NCBI RefSeq assembly: GCF_002811765.1
Contig: NZ_NPDR01000012.1
Location: forward strand, 1-54,575
Length of the DNA: 54,575 nt
Source of the DNA: Leptospira saintgironsiae
Lineage (GTDB): Bacteria > Spirochaetota > Leptospiria > Leptospirales > Leptospiraceae
Reading direction: 5' to 3'
The position numbers and the translations under genes were made by a program. How positions within the stretch are numbered: position 1 is the stretch's first letter; the number at the start of each line of letters is the position of its first letter. Of this stretch, positions 38,121 to 47,902 are shown in pieces. The notes under the pieces were generated by a model. The model saw only the letters and a program-made list of their open reading frames with translations, made no database searches and was not told where the DNA came from.

Positions 38121-38789
38121 ATGATCCAAAACACGGATACCAAGCCGAATCCAAACGTTTCTTCTGAGGAAATTGATTCTTTATTAAGAGAGATAGTATC
38201 TTCTCCAGAACTACATTTTAAATGGTTAAATACTCTTTCTCTTTTGGAACATATCGGTTCTCGTAAAATTCATACAAGCCAATCGGGAGCATTACTCTCC
38301 GAAATGGTTTTAAGACATGCTTCCGAAGAAGCAAGACATGCCGCTTATTTTAAAAAATTAGCATTAAAAGTAAAACCTGACGGAACTCAAAACTTCGAAA
38401 AGGATTCTTTGCTTTGCGGATTTTCCGCTGTTTCCTATTTCCAGAAACTCGATCTTTCTGTGGAGAGATCTTTTGCATCTGAAAACTTTCCTAAACACAT
38501 TAAATCATTTCTCTGCTATCTATATGTTACAAAATTAATAGAAGAAAGAGCCGGATTGGTCTACGAAACCTATGACCAGATTTTGGATCAAAAGAATATC
38601 GGAATTTCCGTAAAAGGTATCATCAAAGAAGAAGAATCCCATCTATCCGAAATGGATTCTAAACTTTCTGAAATGGATCCTAAATTCGAATCTAGAACAT
38701 TAGAATTTAGAGAAAAAGAACAAAAACTTTTCCAAAAGTACTTTCAAAATTTAAGAAAAGAAGTTTTTCAATACTCTTTAACCAAATGA
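38121..38789 (+). CDS. Ferritin-like diiron protein
   Basis: A 222-residue mostly helical protein. It has the two-fold pattern of carboxylate-bridged diiron proteins: E43-H44, then E70xxH73 (in HASEEARHAAYF), E142 (in LIEERAGLVYE) and E171xxH174 (in KEEESHLSEM). Spacing of the four helices fits a ferritin-like fold, as in hydroxylases, MiaE-like tRNA enzymes or aldehyde-deformylating enzymes. No domain name can be given. It is divergent from the UbiA gene and overlaps the next gene by 4 bases. Whether it acts on the quinone made by its neighbours is unknown. Confidence 0.7.
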   Translation: MIQNTDTKPNPNVSSEEIDSLLREIVSSPELHFKWLNTLSLLEHIGSRKIHTSQSGALLSEMVLRHASEEARHAAYFKKLALKVKPDGTQNFEKDSLLCGFSAVSYFQKLDLSVERSFASENFPKHIKSFLCYLYVTKLIEERAGLVYETYDQILDQKNIGISVKGIIKEEESHLSEMDSKLSEMDPKFESRTLEFREKEQKLFQKYFQNLRKEVFQYSLTK

Positions 38790-39769
38790 ATTTTCTTCCG
38801 AAATTCGAGATCAAAAAACTAGGCGCTCTGATTGTTTTAGTCGGCCTAGTAATCTTAGGACCTTCTTTACAAACCCAATCTTCTCCATCGGAAAGAAAAG
38901 ATTCTCCGATCGGACTTGTGGTTTATTGTCCTCTACAATCTGAGAAAGAAACTCCATTTGATTTCGAAAGAACCTTGGGCCTTTGGTACAAAAGGTATAA
39001 ACAACAAAAAACCCAAGAAGGAGGGGGGGCAATTCTACTTGTTTCTGCGCCTTTTCTGCCTAAAACTTCTGATGAAATTGAAAGACTGAAAAAAAGTCTG
39101 GGCGCTGAGATCATATTCGCTGGTCATCATTCTATTATTCCTAAAAAAGAAAATGTACAACCTTCTAGCAAAAAAGCTAAAAAGAAGAAGGTTACAAAAA
39201 AGAAAAAGAAAGCTACTGCAAAAGCAGAAGATCCTAAACCAAAGATTTCCTCAAAGAAAAAAGGTAAGAAGAAGGCTCCTAAAGTTTCCGCCAAAGTACA
39301 GCCAGTGATACCTCCTGGAATTTTAACAGTGAAGGAAGAAGGCGGACTAAATTTTGTATTTTATTCTCCTTCTCCCCAATCATTACAAGAAGATGAAAAA
39401 AATCAATCTACTTGGCTTGCAGACTTCAAGGCACAATTCTCTAAAACATTCGAATCTCAGATATTCCACTTTTTGCTCGCACAAGATCCGAGCGAAAAAC
39501 CAAAAGAAGATCTAAACCCAATTGCAGAAGGATTATCCAATTTCAAAAAAGAACTTTCAGATACTTTACCTTCTATCGTTCTATTATCTTCTCCAAGAGC
39601 TTTGCGTTTCTTTAATGGAGAATATAGTTTTGGATGTGGAGCAACACCTGATTCCTTAAAGATCAGCGTTTTAGAGTTATTTTTTAGGAATGGAAGACTG
39701 ATCCGAATCAACGAAGAAGTCCAAACCTTAAATTCTAAAGAATCCAATAAGTCCTGGATCCTGGAATAA
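38786..39769 (+). CDS. Exported hypothetical protein with Lys-rich segment
   Basis: A 327-residue protein with a signal peptide or anchor (LGALIVLVGLVILGPSLQ, residues about 12-30). Residues about 125-175 are a Lys/Ala-rich low-complexity stretch (many KKK and KKKK runs) resembling histone-H1-like tails. The two flanking parts are ordinary alpha/beta (GLVVYCPLQSEKETPFDFERTLGLWYKRYK; SIVLLSSPRALRFFNGEYSFGCGA). No known family. The first 4 bases overlap the diiron gene, and a terminator follows. Confidence 0.6.
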   Translation: MNFLPKFEIKKLGALIVLVGLVILGPSLQTQSSPSERKDSPIGLVVYCPLQSEKETPFDFERTLGLWYKRYKQQKTQEGGGAILLVSAPFLPKTSDEIERLKKSLGAEIIFAGHHSIIPKKENVQPSSKKAKKKKVTKKKKKATAKAEDPKPKISSKKKGKKKAPKVSAKVQPVIPPGILTVKEEGGLNFVFYSPSPQSLQEDEKNQSTWLADFKAQFSKTFESQIFHFLLAQDPSEKPKEDLNPIAEGLSNFKKELSDTLPSIVLLSSPRALRFFNGEYSFGCGATPDSLKISVLELFFRNGRLIRINEEVQTLNSKESNKSWILE

Positions 39770-39785
39770 AGACTTCTTATCCTAT

Positions 39786-39824
39786 TCTGTAAATCTAAAC
39801 GAATTTACAGATTCTCTTTCTTTC
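39786..39824 (+). terminator. Terminator after the diiron/Lys-rich operon
   Basis: Perfect 9-base stem TCTGTAAAT (39786-39794) / ATTTACAGA (39803-39811), 8-base loop, then a T/C-rich tail. The stem is AU-rich, so a regulatory dyad before ychF is an alternative. Confidence 0.5.
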
Positions 39825-39837
39825 AAAAATTGACTGT

Positions 39838-40935
39838 ATGAGCTTGAATTGCGGAATCGTAGGACTTCCAAACGTAGGAAAATCAACCATATTTAACGCA
39901 TTGACCAAGGCCGGTGCAGAAATGCAAAACTATCCGTTTTGTACAATCGAACCGAACAAAGGAATCGTAGAAGTTCCAGATGTAAGACTGGACAGGCTCG
40001 TAGAACTTTATAAACCCCAAAAAAAAGTCCCTGCAATCATGGAATTCGTAGATATCGCAGGACTTGTTAAAGGTGCAAGCCAGGGGGAAGGCCTTGGAAA
40101 TAAATTTCTTTCTCATATCCGTGAAGTTGACGCGATCTGCCATGTGGTCCGCGCATTCGAAGACGAGAATATCACACATGTTCACGGCAAAATTGATCCA
40201 GTAGAAGATGCACAAGTAGTTACAATGGAACTTATTTTTGCAGATTTGGAATCGGTAGAAAAACAGTACCAAAAAATTTCCAGAAATGCAAAAGCAGGAA
40301 ATAAAGAAGCACAAGAAGCTACAGCAGTTTTAGATAAGATCATGGCGGTTTTGAAAGAAGGAAAACCGGCAAGACTCGCAGATATCAAACCGGAAGAACA
40401 AAAACTAGTTAAAACATTCAACTTAATCACTTCTAAACCTGTTCTATACGTTGCGAATATCACAGATAAAGCAGCGATCGCTAAAGAAAATCCGATCGTT
40501 GAATCCGTAAAAAAAATGGCCCAAGCAGAAGGAGCGGAAGTAGTTACTCTCTGCGGAAAATTCGAGGAAGAAATTTCAGGTCTAAGCAAAGAAGAACAAT
40601 TAGAATTCTTAAGTGAGATCGGAGAGACAAGTAGCGGACTTGACAGAATGATCCAAGCTGCTTATAAACTTCTGGGACTTGTAACATTCTTCACAGCTGG
40701 AGAGGTTGAAGCGAGAGCCTGGACAACAGGTGTAGGAAGCACTGGACCAATCGCTGCATCCGTAATCCATTCAGACTTCGAAAAAGGATTTGTTCGCGCA
40801 GAAGTAATGAAGTTCGAAGACCTGGACAGAACTGCAAGTCCGAACAAAGTAAAAGAAGAAGGTAAACTAAGAATAGAAGGAAAAGAATATATCGTCCAAG
40901 ACGGAGATGTTATTTTCTTTAGAGTAAACGCTTAA
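39838..40935 (+). CDS. ychF: Redox-regulated ATPase/GTPase YchF (OLA1)
   Basis: A 365-residue P-loop protein. [14 protein letters not shown] is the Walker A (G1), YPFCTIEPN the switch region typical of the family, [16 protein letters not shown] the G3 region; a coiled-coil (about 130-185) and the C-terminal TGS domain ([16 protein letters not shown]) follow. YchF prefers ATP and binds ribosomes. No clear ribosome site precedes the ATG. Its stop shares TTAA with the convergent regulator. Confidence 0.96.
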   Translation: MSLNCGIVGLPNVGKSTIFNALTKAGAEMQNYPFCTIEPNKGIVEVPDVRLDRLVELYKPQKKVPAIMEFVDIAGLVKGASQGEGLGNKFLSHIREVDAICHVVRAFEDENITHVHGKIDPVEDAQVVTMELIFADLESVEKQYQKISRNAKAGNKEAQEATAVLDKIMAVLKEGKPARLADIKPEEQKLVKTFNLITSKPVLYVANITDKAAIAKENPIVESVKKMAQAEGAEVVTLCGKFEEEISGLSKEEQLEFLSEIGETSSGLDRMIQAAYKLLGLVTFFTAGEVEARAWTTGVGSTGPIAASVIHSDFEKGFVRAEVMKFEDLDRTASPNKVKEEGKLRIEGKEYIVQDGDVIFFRVNA

Positions 40936-42569
40936 ACACGTTTGCCGCTACTTTCTTTACGATAAGAGTTAGGATTAGTTCCAGTTAATTTTTTGAATTC
41001 CAGATAGAATGCTGATCTGGAACTAAATCCTGCCTTTGCACCTATCTCTGTAGTGTTCTCGTCCGGGAACTCATTCAATAATACTTTAGCTTCTTCTACT
41101 CTATACTGATTGATTAGAGATGGGAAATTGGTCTTGAACTCAGTATTGATCAACTCAGAAAGCTGATGGATCGTGATCCCAAGTTCTTTAGCCATATGTT
41201 CTTCTTTTAAAGACTTGGTCAGATAAATTTTTTCTTTCTCTAATAAGGATTCAATTTTAGCTACAAAGTCTTTTATATCCAAGGAAGAAAGATGGGTTTT
41301 ACGATTGGAACCTTCTTCTTCTTTTCTTCTTAATATCTCTCTTGATAATAATGATACGAACACAGTCAAAGGAGGTAAGTAATACAATACTCCAAACACT
41401 GCCATTCTATTATAAGGATAGAAGTCGAAATGGAAAATTGTCTTGTACAGATCCAGAAGAAGGAAGATCCCCCAAACGGAGATAAAGAACATTTCGTAGA
41501 CGGTATTATTCCGGATGGAAGAAATATGGGTCTTTCCAAAATAGAATAACATACATCCATAATTCAGTACTAAAACCAAAATCCGATGGTCATACCAGAA
41601 TTGGTAGAGTGGAATGAGAGGATATAAGATCCCCGCAATACATACTAACCAGAAGAATGGAGATCTATAGACCACACCTGAATTTTCCTTATTCCATGCA
41701 GCCAAATAGAAGAAGAAGACTATATGAGTGATTCCCAAAAATAGGAAGTAATTATGACGAAATAGGTTGTTCTCATTTCCTACGATGGATGCGAATTCTT
41801 TTCCATGCAGAAAATAAAGTGTGGCTGCTACCGCGGTTAAGTGCAGAGGCAGGGTCAAAAACAGGATTTTTCGGGATTTAAAATACAGATATAAATTATA
41901 ACCAAACGCCAAAAACAACACGAATCCTACACTTAAAAATAGGACTGATCTTAGCCTTACGATTACCATATAATCATCTTCTGATAATAATCGAACTGGA
42001 TAATTGATGTCCTCATTCGAGAGTACGTAAAGGTAGAAGGTCCGTTCTTCCTTTGGCTCCAAACGTATATTAAAATGGGGAAGTGGAGAAATGAAATCGT
42101 TCCAGATAGGATCCAAGTCGTAACCTGCAAATCCTGCCTCAAAATTTCCCTTGGAATCTACTGAACAAAGTTCCGCGTCAGGAACATTTAACCAAAGTAG
42201 AGCCAGGGTCCTATGAAGTTGTTCTTTTCCATCGTTTGCGAGCCTGAATCTCAGCCAATTTCCGGACTGGCTTCTTTTTAAACGTAAAACATTCCCAGTA
42301 TTATGATGCCATTCCAACTGATGGAGAGAGGAAATTGTTTCCGGTTTGCAATGTCGAAACTGGTATCCTCTGTATCTGTATTCCATTTTTGAACTGATAT
42401 TTTCTACAGGAGAAGAAGGGCTCAGTCGAATTACATCTGCAGAGGGAAGAATCGGTGCTGCACTTAAATTTGCTCCAGTAGCACTAGCACCCAAAAAGAA
42501 TAGAATCAGAAATCGAAAAATGATATTTGAAAGGAAGGAATTTCGGATCCTATAACTGGATTGTTTCAT
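40932..42569 (-). CDS. 7TM-sensor AraC-family transcription regulator
   Basis: A 545-residue membrane regulator. A signal segment (about 12-30) leads to an extracytoplasmic beta-sandwich (about 50-175; [26 protein letters not shown] is typical of 7TMR-DISM domains), seven hydrophobic helices (about 205-405) and a cytoplasmic AraC DNA-binding domain (about 440-540: [44 protein letters not shown]). This single-protein receptor-regulator design is common in Leptospira. The ligand and targets are unknown; the divergent bicarbonate-permease region 520 bases away is one candidate target. Confidence 0.88.
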   Translation of the reverse strand: MKQSSYRIRNSFLSNIIFRFLILFFLGASATGANLSAAPILPSADVIRLSPSSPVENISSKMEYRYRGYQFRHCKPETISSLHQLEWHHNTGNVLRLKRSQSGNWLRFRLANDGKEQLHRTLALLWLNVPDAELCSVDSKGNFEAGFAGYDLDPIWNDFISPLPHFNIRLEPKEERTFYLYVLSNEDINYPVRLLSEDDYMVIVRLRSVLFLSVGFVLFLAFGYNLYLYFKSRKILFLTLPLHLTAVAATLYFLHGKEFASIVGNENNLFRHNYFLFLGITHIVFFFYLAAWNKENSGVVYRSPFFWLVCIAGILYPLIPLYQFWYDHRILVLVLNYGCMLFYFGKTHISSIRNNTVYEMFFISVWGIFLLLDLYKTIFHFDFYPYNRMAVFGVLYYLPPLTVFVSLLSREILRRKEEEGSNRKTHLSSLDIKDFVAKIESLLEKEKIYLTKSLKEEHMAKELGITIHQLSELINTEFKTNFPSLINQYRVEEAKVLLNEFPDENTTEIGAKAGFSSRSAFYLEFKKLTGTNPNSYRKESSGKRV

Positions 42570-43092
42570 TTAAGCCTAATACCAGTGAATCCCTTTCCAG
42601 GTAGGATACCAGGTATTTTTCCCGAGTCACCTTATTTTTTACCTAAAATAATACCTAGGTCGAGTTTAGTTCAAAATTATAAGAAATTCCAAAAACCTAA
42701 ACTGACGTATCTAAATTTATAATCTTGGAATTTTAGATTTTCCAGATTTATGCAAATTTTCAAAGGCAATAATAAATCTGAAAGCAGGAGATCTTGGGTC
42801 CATTCTTGTACGCTTTCAGAGGAGAAAACTAATTCTATTTCGTTAGTTAAATTAGCCCTAAAGTATGATGCCAGGCTGTCATTATCTATTCAAAATCCAA
42901 ATGTTCTGCTGATAATTTCAGCAAAGAATGTCCAAGAGTTTAAATCTTAGAAAATTTTTACTGAATCGGAATTTTTTAGTGTCCAATTTTATAAGTTTGG
43001 AAGGTCTTGTATAAAATAAGTTCGTCCCCTATTACGGAATAGAACAAAAAAGTCGGGAAACCTGGACACAAAACCCGAGGAGAAAAAACCAA
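42570..43092. other. Long intergenic region between regulator and bicarbonate permease
   Basis: About 520 bases without a gene I would defend. The right part should hold the promoter of the permease gene: a TATAAA at 43010-43015 is a candidate -10 box with no good -35 box. The leader then contains CGGG...CCCG capable of a weak hairpin just before the ribosome site. A 66-codon frame at 42750-42950 has no ribosome site and odd composition and is not called. Confidence 0.4.
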
Positions 43093-44064
43093 ATGGCAGA
43101 TTCGGCGATTTTACAGAACATACTAAACCCACCGGTACTGTTCTTCTTTTTAGGAATGGGAGTCATCATCTTCAAATCAGATTTGGTGATCCCAGAGGCT
43201 TTATCGAAATTCTTTTCGATGTATCTACTTTTCGCGATCGGATTCAAGGGAGGCCACGAGCTTTTCAAGACCCCTTTTAGTTCCGAGCATGCACTAACTC
43301 TATTAGCATGTAGTATCATGGCTACTTTGGTGCCAATCTACGCTTATTATATTCTTAAAGTTAAATTAGAGAAACATAACGCTGCGGCCTTAGCCGGGTC
43401 ATTTGGATCTATTAGTGCGGTAACTTTCGTAACTGCAGGTGCTTATCTTCATAATTTAAACATTGAATACGGTGGTTTTATCGTAGCTGGTATGGCTCTT
43501 ATGGAATCTCCTGCGATCGTAATCGCAGTTATTCTCGACAGACTTTCTAAGAACAGAGCAAACGGTGGCGGATCCATTAACTGGAAAGCTCTTCTTCATG
43601 AAGCATTATTCGGATCTTCTATCTACCTTTTAGTAGGCGCTTTAATCGTAGGTTATTTGACTGGAGACAGCGGCTGGAATGCTGAGAAACCGTTTACTGA
43701 AGACTTATTTAAAGGAATCCTAACATTCTTCCTTTTAGACATGGGAATCTCCGCGGCAAAAAGATTCAAAGAACTTACTCACGTAGGTTTCTTCCTAATT
43801 GCAGCAGCTATTCTTTTAATGGTGATCAACGCGAGCATAGGATTACTTCTTACTAAAGTAATTCATATGCCAGAAGGTGATGCATTGATGTTCGTAGTTC
43901 TTTGCGCTTCCGCTTCTTACATCGCGGTTCCAGCAGCAATGAAGGATATGATCCCGGAAGCAAATCCGAGTATCTATCTTACGGTGGCATTATCTATCGT
44001 ATTCCCGATCAATATTATCCTCGGGATCCCATTGTATCACTACTTAGTTAAAGCTATCATGTAG
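43093..44064 (+). CDS. sbtA: SbtA-family sodium-dependent bicarbonate permease
   Basis: A 323-residue inner-membrane protein with about ten helices in two inverted halves. Family blocks: NPPVLFFFLGMGVIIFKSDL, LLFAIGFKGGHEL, ALAGSFGSISAVTFVTAGAYL, GMALMESPAIVIAVIL and CASASYIAVPAAMKDMIPEANP. SbtA imports bicarbonate with sodium in cyanobacteria; the SF(G)S(I)SAV segment and the second-half ASxSY(I)AVPAA segment are its substrate region. GAGGAG sits 13 bases before the ATG. No SbtB-type PII protein follows. The next genes are a barrel porin and a complex-I-like operon. Confidence 0.88.
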   Translation: MADSAILQNILNPPVLFFFLGMGVIIFKSDLVIPEALSKFFSMYLLFAIGFKGGHELFKTPFSSEHALTLLACSIMATLVPIYAYYILKVKLEKHNAAALAGSFGSISAVTFVTAGAYLHNLNIEYGGFIVAGMALMESPAIVIAVILDRLSKNRANGGGSINWKALLHEALFGSSIYLLVGALIVGYLTGDSGWNAEKPFTEDLFKGILTFFLLDMGISAAKRFKELTHVGFFLIAAAILLMVINASIGLLLTKVIHMPEGDALMFVVLCASASYIAVPAAMKDMIPEANPSIYLTVALSIVFPINIILGIPLYHYLVKAIM

Positions 44065-44074
44065 GGTATTTTCC

Positions 44075-44108
44075 CCCTCCGGGACGAAATCTCGGAGGGA
44101 TTATTTTT
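44075..44108 (+). terminator. Terminator after the bicarbonate permease
   Basis: Stem CCCTCCG (44075-44081) / CGGAGGG (44093-44099), 11-base loop, then ATTATTTTT. It separates the permease transcript from the porin operon. Confidence 0.85.
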
Positions 44109-44141
44109 GCTTAATACAAAAAAATGTAAAATTCTTTGGAC

Positions 44142-44168
44142 AAAATCCGAACTGAAACTTCGGATTTT
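44142..44168. repeat. Perfect 9-base inverted repeat upstream of the porin gene
   Basis: AAAATCCGA (44142-44150), 9-base spacer, TCGGATTTT (44160-44168). It lies in the 5' region of the porin-complex operon. It may be an operator or a second weak terminator; I cannot choose. Confidence 0.5.
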
Positions 44169-44235
44169 TGTATCCGGTTTCGAATTTTAGGAGAAATTTC
44201 TAATATTCGAATCTACTAAAACACGGAGTACCAAT

Positions 44236-46167
44236 ATGAAACTGTTTCGATTCCTTAAAACAATTCACCAAATCCGACCGATCGGTAAATTCAGTTTAAT
44301 TCTACTGTTTTTAACCGTAGGTTCCCCAAGCGTATTTTCTCAAGCGGCCAACAAAGGCACAGTAACAGCGGAACCAACCCCGACACCGGTTACTGCAACT
44401 CCTCAAAAGTCTGCAGCAGAGGAAGAAGATAGTTATGTTTCTCCTATGAAAACTAGCGGTCTTACTCCTGATTACACTCGAAGCATGTTCTTCGAACCGG
44501 AATTGGGAAAAAAAGTCGCGAACCATAAAAAAGCATGGTTAAATGATTGGATCAGAATAGGAGCATATGTTCGCCCTAGATATGAAGACAGATACAACCT
44601 AGCATTCGATAAATCGAATAAAGGTTATACCTCAAGAGCAATGCAAACATCTCAGGTATTCTTCATAATCGATCCAAGTCCTTATTTTTCTGCAAAAGTT
44701 ACCTTTCAAGATGCGAGAGTCTGGGGAGGAGAAACTCCAGCTAGCGTAGGAGACGTTCGTGCGAACGTTTTCGATGGAGCAGGGGCTACTACAACGAGTA
44801 ATCCTGCTGCAGGATCTGGAACTACTATCCCAAGCCAAACAACCCTTCGAGAAGCTTTTATCATTTTGAAAAAACTTCCGTTGGATGCTAAGGTTCAGGT
44901 AGGTAGACAAATTTTGGCTTATGGTGACCAAAGATTACTTGGTGGCGCCAACTGGACAATGAACGGCTTGTCTTATGATGGAGCCCGTATTATGTTCGAT
45001 CAAGACAATTACAAGATCCACTTCTTCGGAACTAAAATTGCAGCTAACCAAAACGGTGTAAACGGAGTAGTTTCGGCTAACGCTCCTATATCAATCACCG
45101 ACCCGGTTACCAAAAAAGCCACTGTAGTAAACCCTGGACAACCTGATCAGTATATCGTGGGTACGTATAACTCAGTAACTACAAAAGATTGGTTCACTCT
45201 AGATGTTTATTCCATCGGGCTTTTGACAAAAAAGACTGCGATTGCAGGAGCTAAATCAGATTTAGATCTTTATAATAACTCTTGGGCAAAACAACAAAGT
45301 GATCTGATCACAACAGGATTCAGAATCACAAACAGAACTGCAAATAACAACCTTCCTAAAGATGGACTCTGGGGAGCTTGGGATTGGGCAATCGAAAGTG
45401 CATGGCAAAGTGGAGCCACTGGACAAAGAAACGTAAAAGATCCTCTTTTAGATTCTTATGTGCAGAACAATGTTGCTGGAATGTCCGGACAAAGTTATGG
45501 GACCCAAGCACAAAGATATTCTGGATCTATGCATGTTCTACAAACCGGTTATACTTTTTTTGAAAAGTTAAGAGCAGGTTTCCAATATACTTACGCTTCC
45601 GGGGATAGAAACCGCACGGATGGAAGTAACGGAACTTTCCAAACTCTTACTAACCCAAGATTCGGGGTATTCCCTTATTGGAATAACGTAGCAGGTCTTT
45701 CTGAAAACATTGATACTAAAAACTTAAGTTCTTATAATTTCAATTTTTCGTATAAGACCGATCATTACGGAACATTCTTCGTTGCTTATATCGTTAATAA
45801 CAAGGTTCAAACTCAGGATGCTTGGTATGCGATCAATGGTACTGCAAACACTGGAGCTTCTACTGAAAGTAACGGTGTTGGACAGACCCAGATCACAGTA
45901 GGCGGAACAGGAAAGAATATCTACAACGAGTTTGACTTTACTTGGATGTACGTTGTAAACGATTACGTCTCGATCTGGATCGGTGGTGGTATCTTGAGTG
46001 CAGGTAATGCTGTTAAGAATCAGAGAAACGCTCTCTATCATTACAATCTTCAACCTGTAGGAACTGAATCTGCAGGTCTTCATTTGAACACAGGAGTTGC
46101 GACAGGAGCGAACGGAACAGCCTCTATGGCTCATATGTTCTTCTTCCAAGTAAACGCAGGCTTCTAA
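44236..46167 (+). CDS. Outer-membrane beta-barrel (porin-like) protein
   Basis: A 643-residue exported protein. A signal peptide ends near SPSVFSQA (about residue 36). A Pro/Thr/Glu-rich linker follows, then alternating beta strands with aromatic ends (RIGAYVRPRYEDRYNLAFDKSN, FFIIDPSPYFSAKVTFQDARVWGG, LREAFIILKKLPLDAKVQVGRQILAYGDQRLLGG) of the alginate-export/phosphate-selective porin type, and it ends in Phe (FFQVNAGF), the outer-membrane sorting signal. It starts with GGAG upstream and ends only 13 bases before the complex-I-like operon, so it is probably co-transcribed and may bring the substrate, an anion, through the outer membrane. Confidence 0.82.
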   Translation: MKLFRFLKTIHQIRPIGKFSLILLFLTVGSPSVFSQAANKGTVTAEPTPTPVTATPQKSAAEEEDSYVSPMKTSGLTPDYTRSMFFEPELGKKVANHKKAWLNDWIRIGAYVRPRYEDRYNLAFDKSNKGYTSRAMQTSQVFFIIDPSPYFSAKVTFQDARVWGGETPASVGDVRANVFDGAGATTTSNPAAGSGTTIPSQTTLREAFIILKKLPLDAKVQVGRQILAYGDQRLLGGANWTMNGLSYDGARIMFDQDNYKIHFFGTKIAANQNGVNGVVSANAPISITDPVTKKATVVNPGQPDQYIVGTYNSVTTKDWFTLDVYSIGLLTKKTAIAGAKSDLDLYNNSWAKQQSDLITTGFRITNRTANNNLPKDGLWGAWDWAIESAWQSGATGQRNVKDPLLDSYVQNNVAGMSGQSYGTQAQRYSGSMHVLQTGYTFFEKLRAGFQYTYASGDRNRTDGSNGTFQTLTNPRFGVFPYWNNVAGLSENIDTKNLSSYNFNFSYKTDHYGTFFVAYIVNNKVQTQDAWYAINGTANTGASTESNGVGQTQITVGGTGKNIYNEFDFTWMYVVNDYVSIWIGGGILSAGNAVKNQRNALYHYNLQPVGTESAGLHLNTGVATGANGTASMAHMFFFQVNAGF

Positions 46168-46180
46168 AAAAGGAACACGT

Positions 46181-47902
46181 ATGACAGTATTGGCTTATCT
46201 ATCCGTCATAACTTCTCTCCTTGCACCTTTCTTAATTGGAAATGTGCTCGGAGTAGATTTTTTCGGGAAAGATAGTTCGATCGGTCTTGGGTTATCTCTC
46301 CAAGCGATACTAGGCAGTTTTATAGCCGTATATGTATACGGTTATGAAAAAGAAAGAAAGGCGTTGGTCATTTTTGGCTACGCCGTTTTTTTCCTAAGCA
46401 CAGGGATTTGTTACCTGGTTGGAAAAAGTTTATGGCTGGTTCTTTTCTGGGAATTATCCACGATAAGCGCTTTTCTTCTTTATATTGGAGGCAAATGGAA
46501 TGACGCCTCTATCCGAAGTTTCGTGGCATTAGTTGCTGCAGGCGGGATCGGTGCCTTCTGTTTTACGTTCTGGATCTTTTCCAATGATCCAAGATCTGGA
46601 TTATTTTTCCTGATCTTGGGGCTTTTGATCAAGTCAGCATTTTTCGGAGTTCATTTCTGGTTGCCGGAAGCTCACGCAGGAGCACCTGCTCACGCTTCTG
46701 CTGCCTACTCCGGATTATTAGTGAATCTACCTCTTGTATTATTTTCTAAATTTGCTCTTCCACTTTTACCTGGAACTCATTATACAACTGTTTTGATACC
46801 GTTAGCCGGAATCGGAGTATTATGGGCAGGGATCACTGCATTATTCAGCAAAGAAGTTAAAAAATCCATCGCATACAGTACGGTGGAGAATATGAACTTT
46901 TTGTGGTTGAGTTTACTTATCTCTGCGTATTGGCAATCCAGCGAGCAGGAAAGTTTAAGAATGCTCAGTAAAGCATTCGGAGTTCTTTTCCTGATCTCAC
47001 TTGTTCATCACAGTATCAGTAAAACATTTCAGTTCTTATTTTTCGGATATCTTACTAAATTATCAGGAAAATCCGAATCGGATGAAAATACAGGTATTGG
47101 AAGGATCAGTGGAATTCCTACATTTTTAGCCGCAATCGGGACCATGAGTTTTCTTGCGATTCCCGGAACCACAGGCTTCTTATCCGAATCCACATTTATT
47201 AAATTATTATCAGCAGTTTTAGAAGTTACAGATACAAGTGCAGCACTCGTTCTTCCACTTCTTATTTTAGTCTGCACAGGTTTAGCGGTAGGAGCTGCGG
47301 CTCACTTAAAACTTTTCCTAGGACTTGTTCTTTCTAGACCTCGTACAAATTTCGAAGATCACGGAAAGAATACGACAATCAATATTTCCTTATTCTTAAC
47401 TGGTGCCTTGATACTGATCTCACCTCTGATCATTCTTAGTCTCACGAACTATTATGCAGTGAGAGTGGATTGGTTAGATTTCTCTTGGTTTAGAGGGATC
47501 GGTATCTTGAACGTAATTGGTTTAGTCATACTGTTAAGCGTAGGGTTGTTAGGACTCAGACATAAGATCAAAGAGAGAAAACTGTGGGATTGTGGCGGCT
47601 TATTCGGCGGATCGGAGGTAGCGATCGCAAGTTCAGCACTTTCCGATCCGCTAGCCGCTCCTTTAGGCAGATATTTTGCCGATGAAGCGGGCAATTCCAG
47701 ATTGGACAAAGGGTTCATTAAGATTTTATTAAGAATTCTTTCTTCTTTGAAAGCTAAGATCAGGGGAGCGGATGATGAGTCCATCTCTGTAGACTTAACT
47801 TATTCTTCTTTCACTGTATTAACAATTTTGATCGTTATCATCATCGTTCGTCTTGCGGAGGGAGACATATGGTCACAGCTACTTTCCTATTGGGCATTCT
47901 GA
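46181..47902 (+). CDS. HyfB/NuoL-like antiporter-type subunit
   Basis: A 573-residue membrane protein with about 14 helices of the complex-I antiporter family. Key residues are kept: E91 in LFWELSTISAFLL, K151 in LIKSAFFGVHFWLPEAHAGAP with H158 and H165, and K224/K227 in FSKEVKKSIAYSTVENM. The tail LWDCGGLFGGSEVAIASSALSDPLAAPLGRYF is typical of HyfB-like proteins. It should pump protons or sodium. AAGGAA precedes the ATG. It overlaps the next gene by 34 bases and begins the six-gene unit. Confidence 0.9.
   Translation: MTVLAYLSVITSLLAPFLIGNVLGVDFFGKDSSIGLGLSLQAILGSFIAVYVYGYEKERKALVIFGYAVFFLSTGICYLVGKSLWLVLFWELSTISAFLLYIGGKWNDASIRSFVALVAAGGIGAFCFTFWIFSNDPRSGLFFLILGLLIKSAFFGVHFWLPEAHAGAPAHASAAYSGLLVNLPLVLFSKFALPLLPGTHYTTVLIPLAGIGVLWAGITALFSKEVKKSIAYSTVENMNFLWLSLLISAYWQSSEQESLRMLSKAFGVLFLISLVHHSISKTFQFLFFGYLTKLSGKSESDENTGIGRISGIPTFLAAIGTMSFLAIPGTTGFLSESTFIKLLSAVLEVTDTSAALVLPLLILVCTGLAVGAAAHLKLFLGLVLSRPRTNFEDHGKNTTINISLFLTGALILISPLIILSLTNYYAVRVDWLDFSWFRGIGILNVIGLVILLSVGLLGLRHKIKERKLWDCGGLFGGSEVAIASSALSDPLAAPLGRYFADEAGNSRLDKGFIKILLRILSSLKAKIRGADDESISVDLTYSSFTVLTILIVIIIVRLAEGDIWSQLLSYWAF

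Noticed and set aside
38910..39320. Simple-sequence repeat or frameshift-prone tract in the Lys-rich gene
   Set aside because: The Lys codons are mixed AAA/AAG and no exact unit repeats; the frame is intact.
42750..42950. Plus-strand frame of 66 codons in the intergenic region
   Set aside because: No ribosome site, no recognisable domain, and atypical composition; probably chance.
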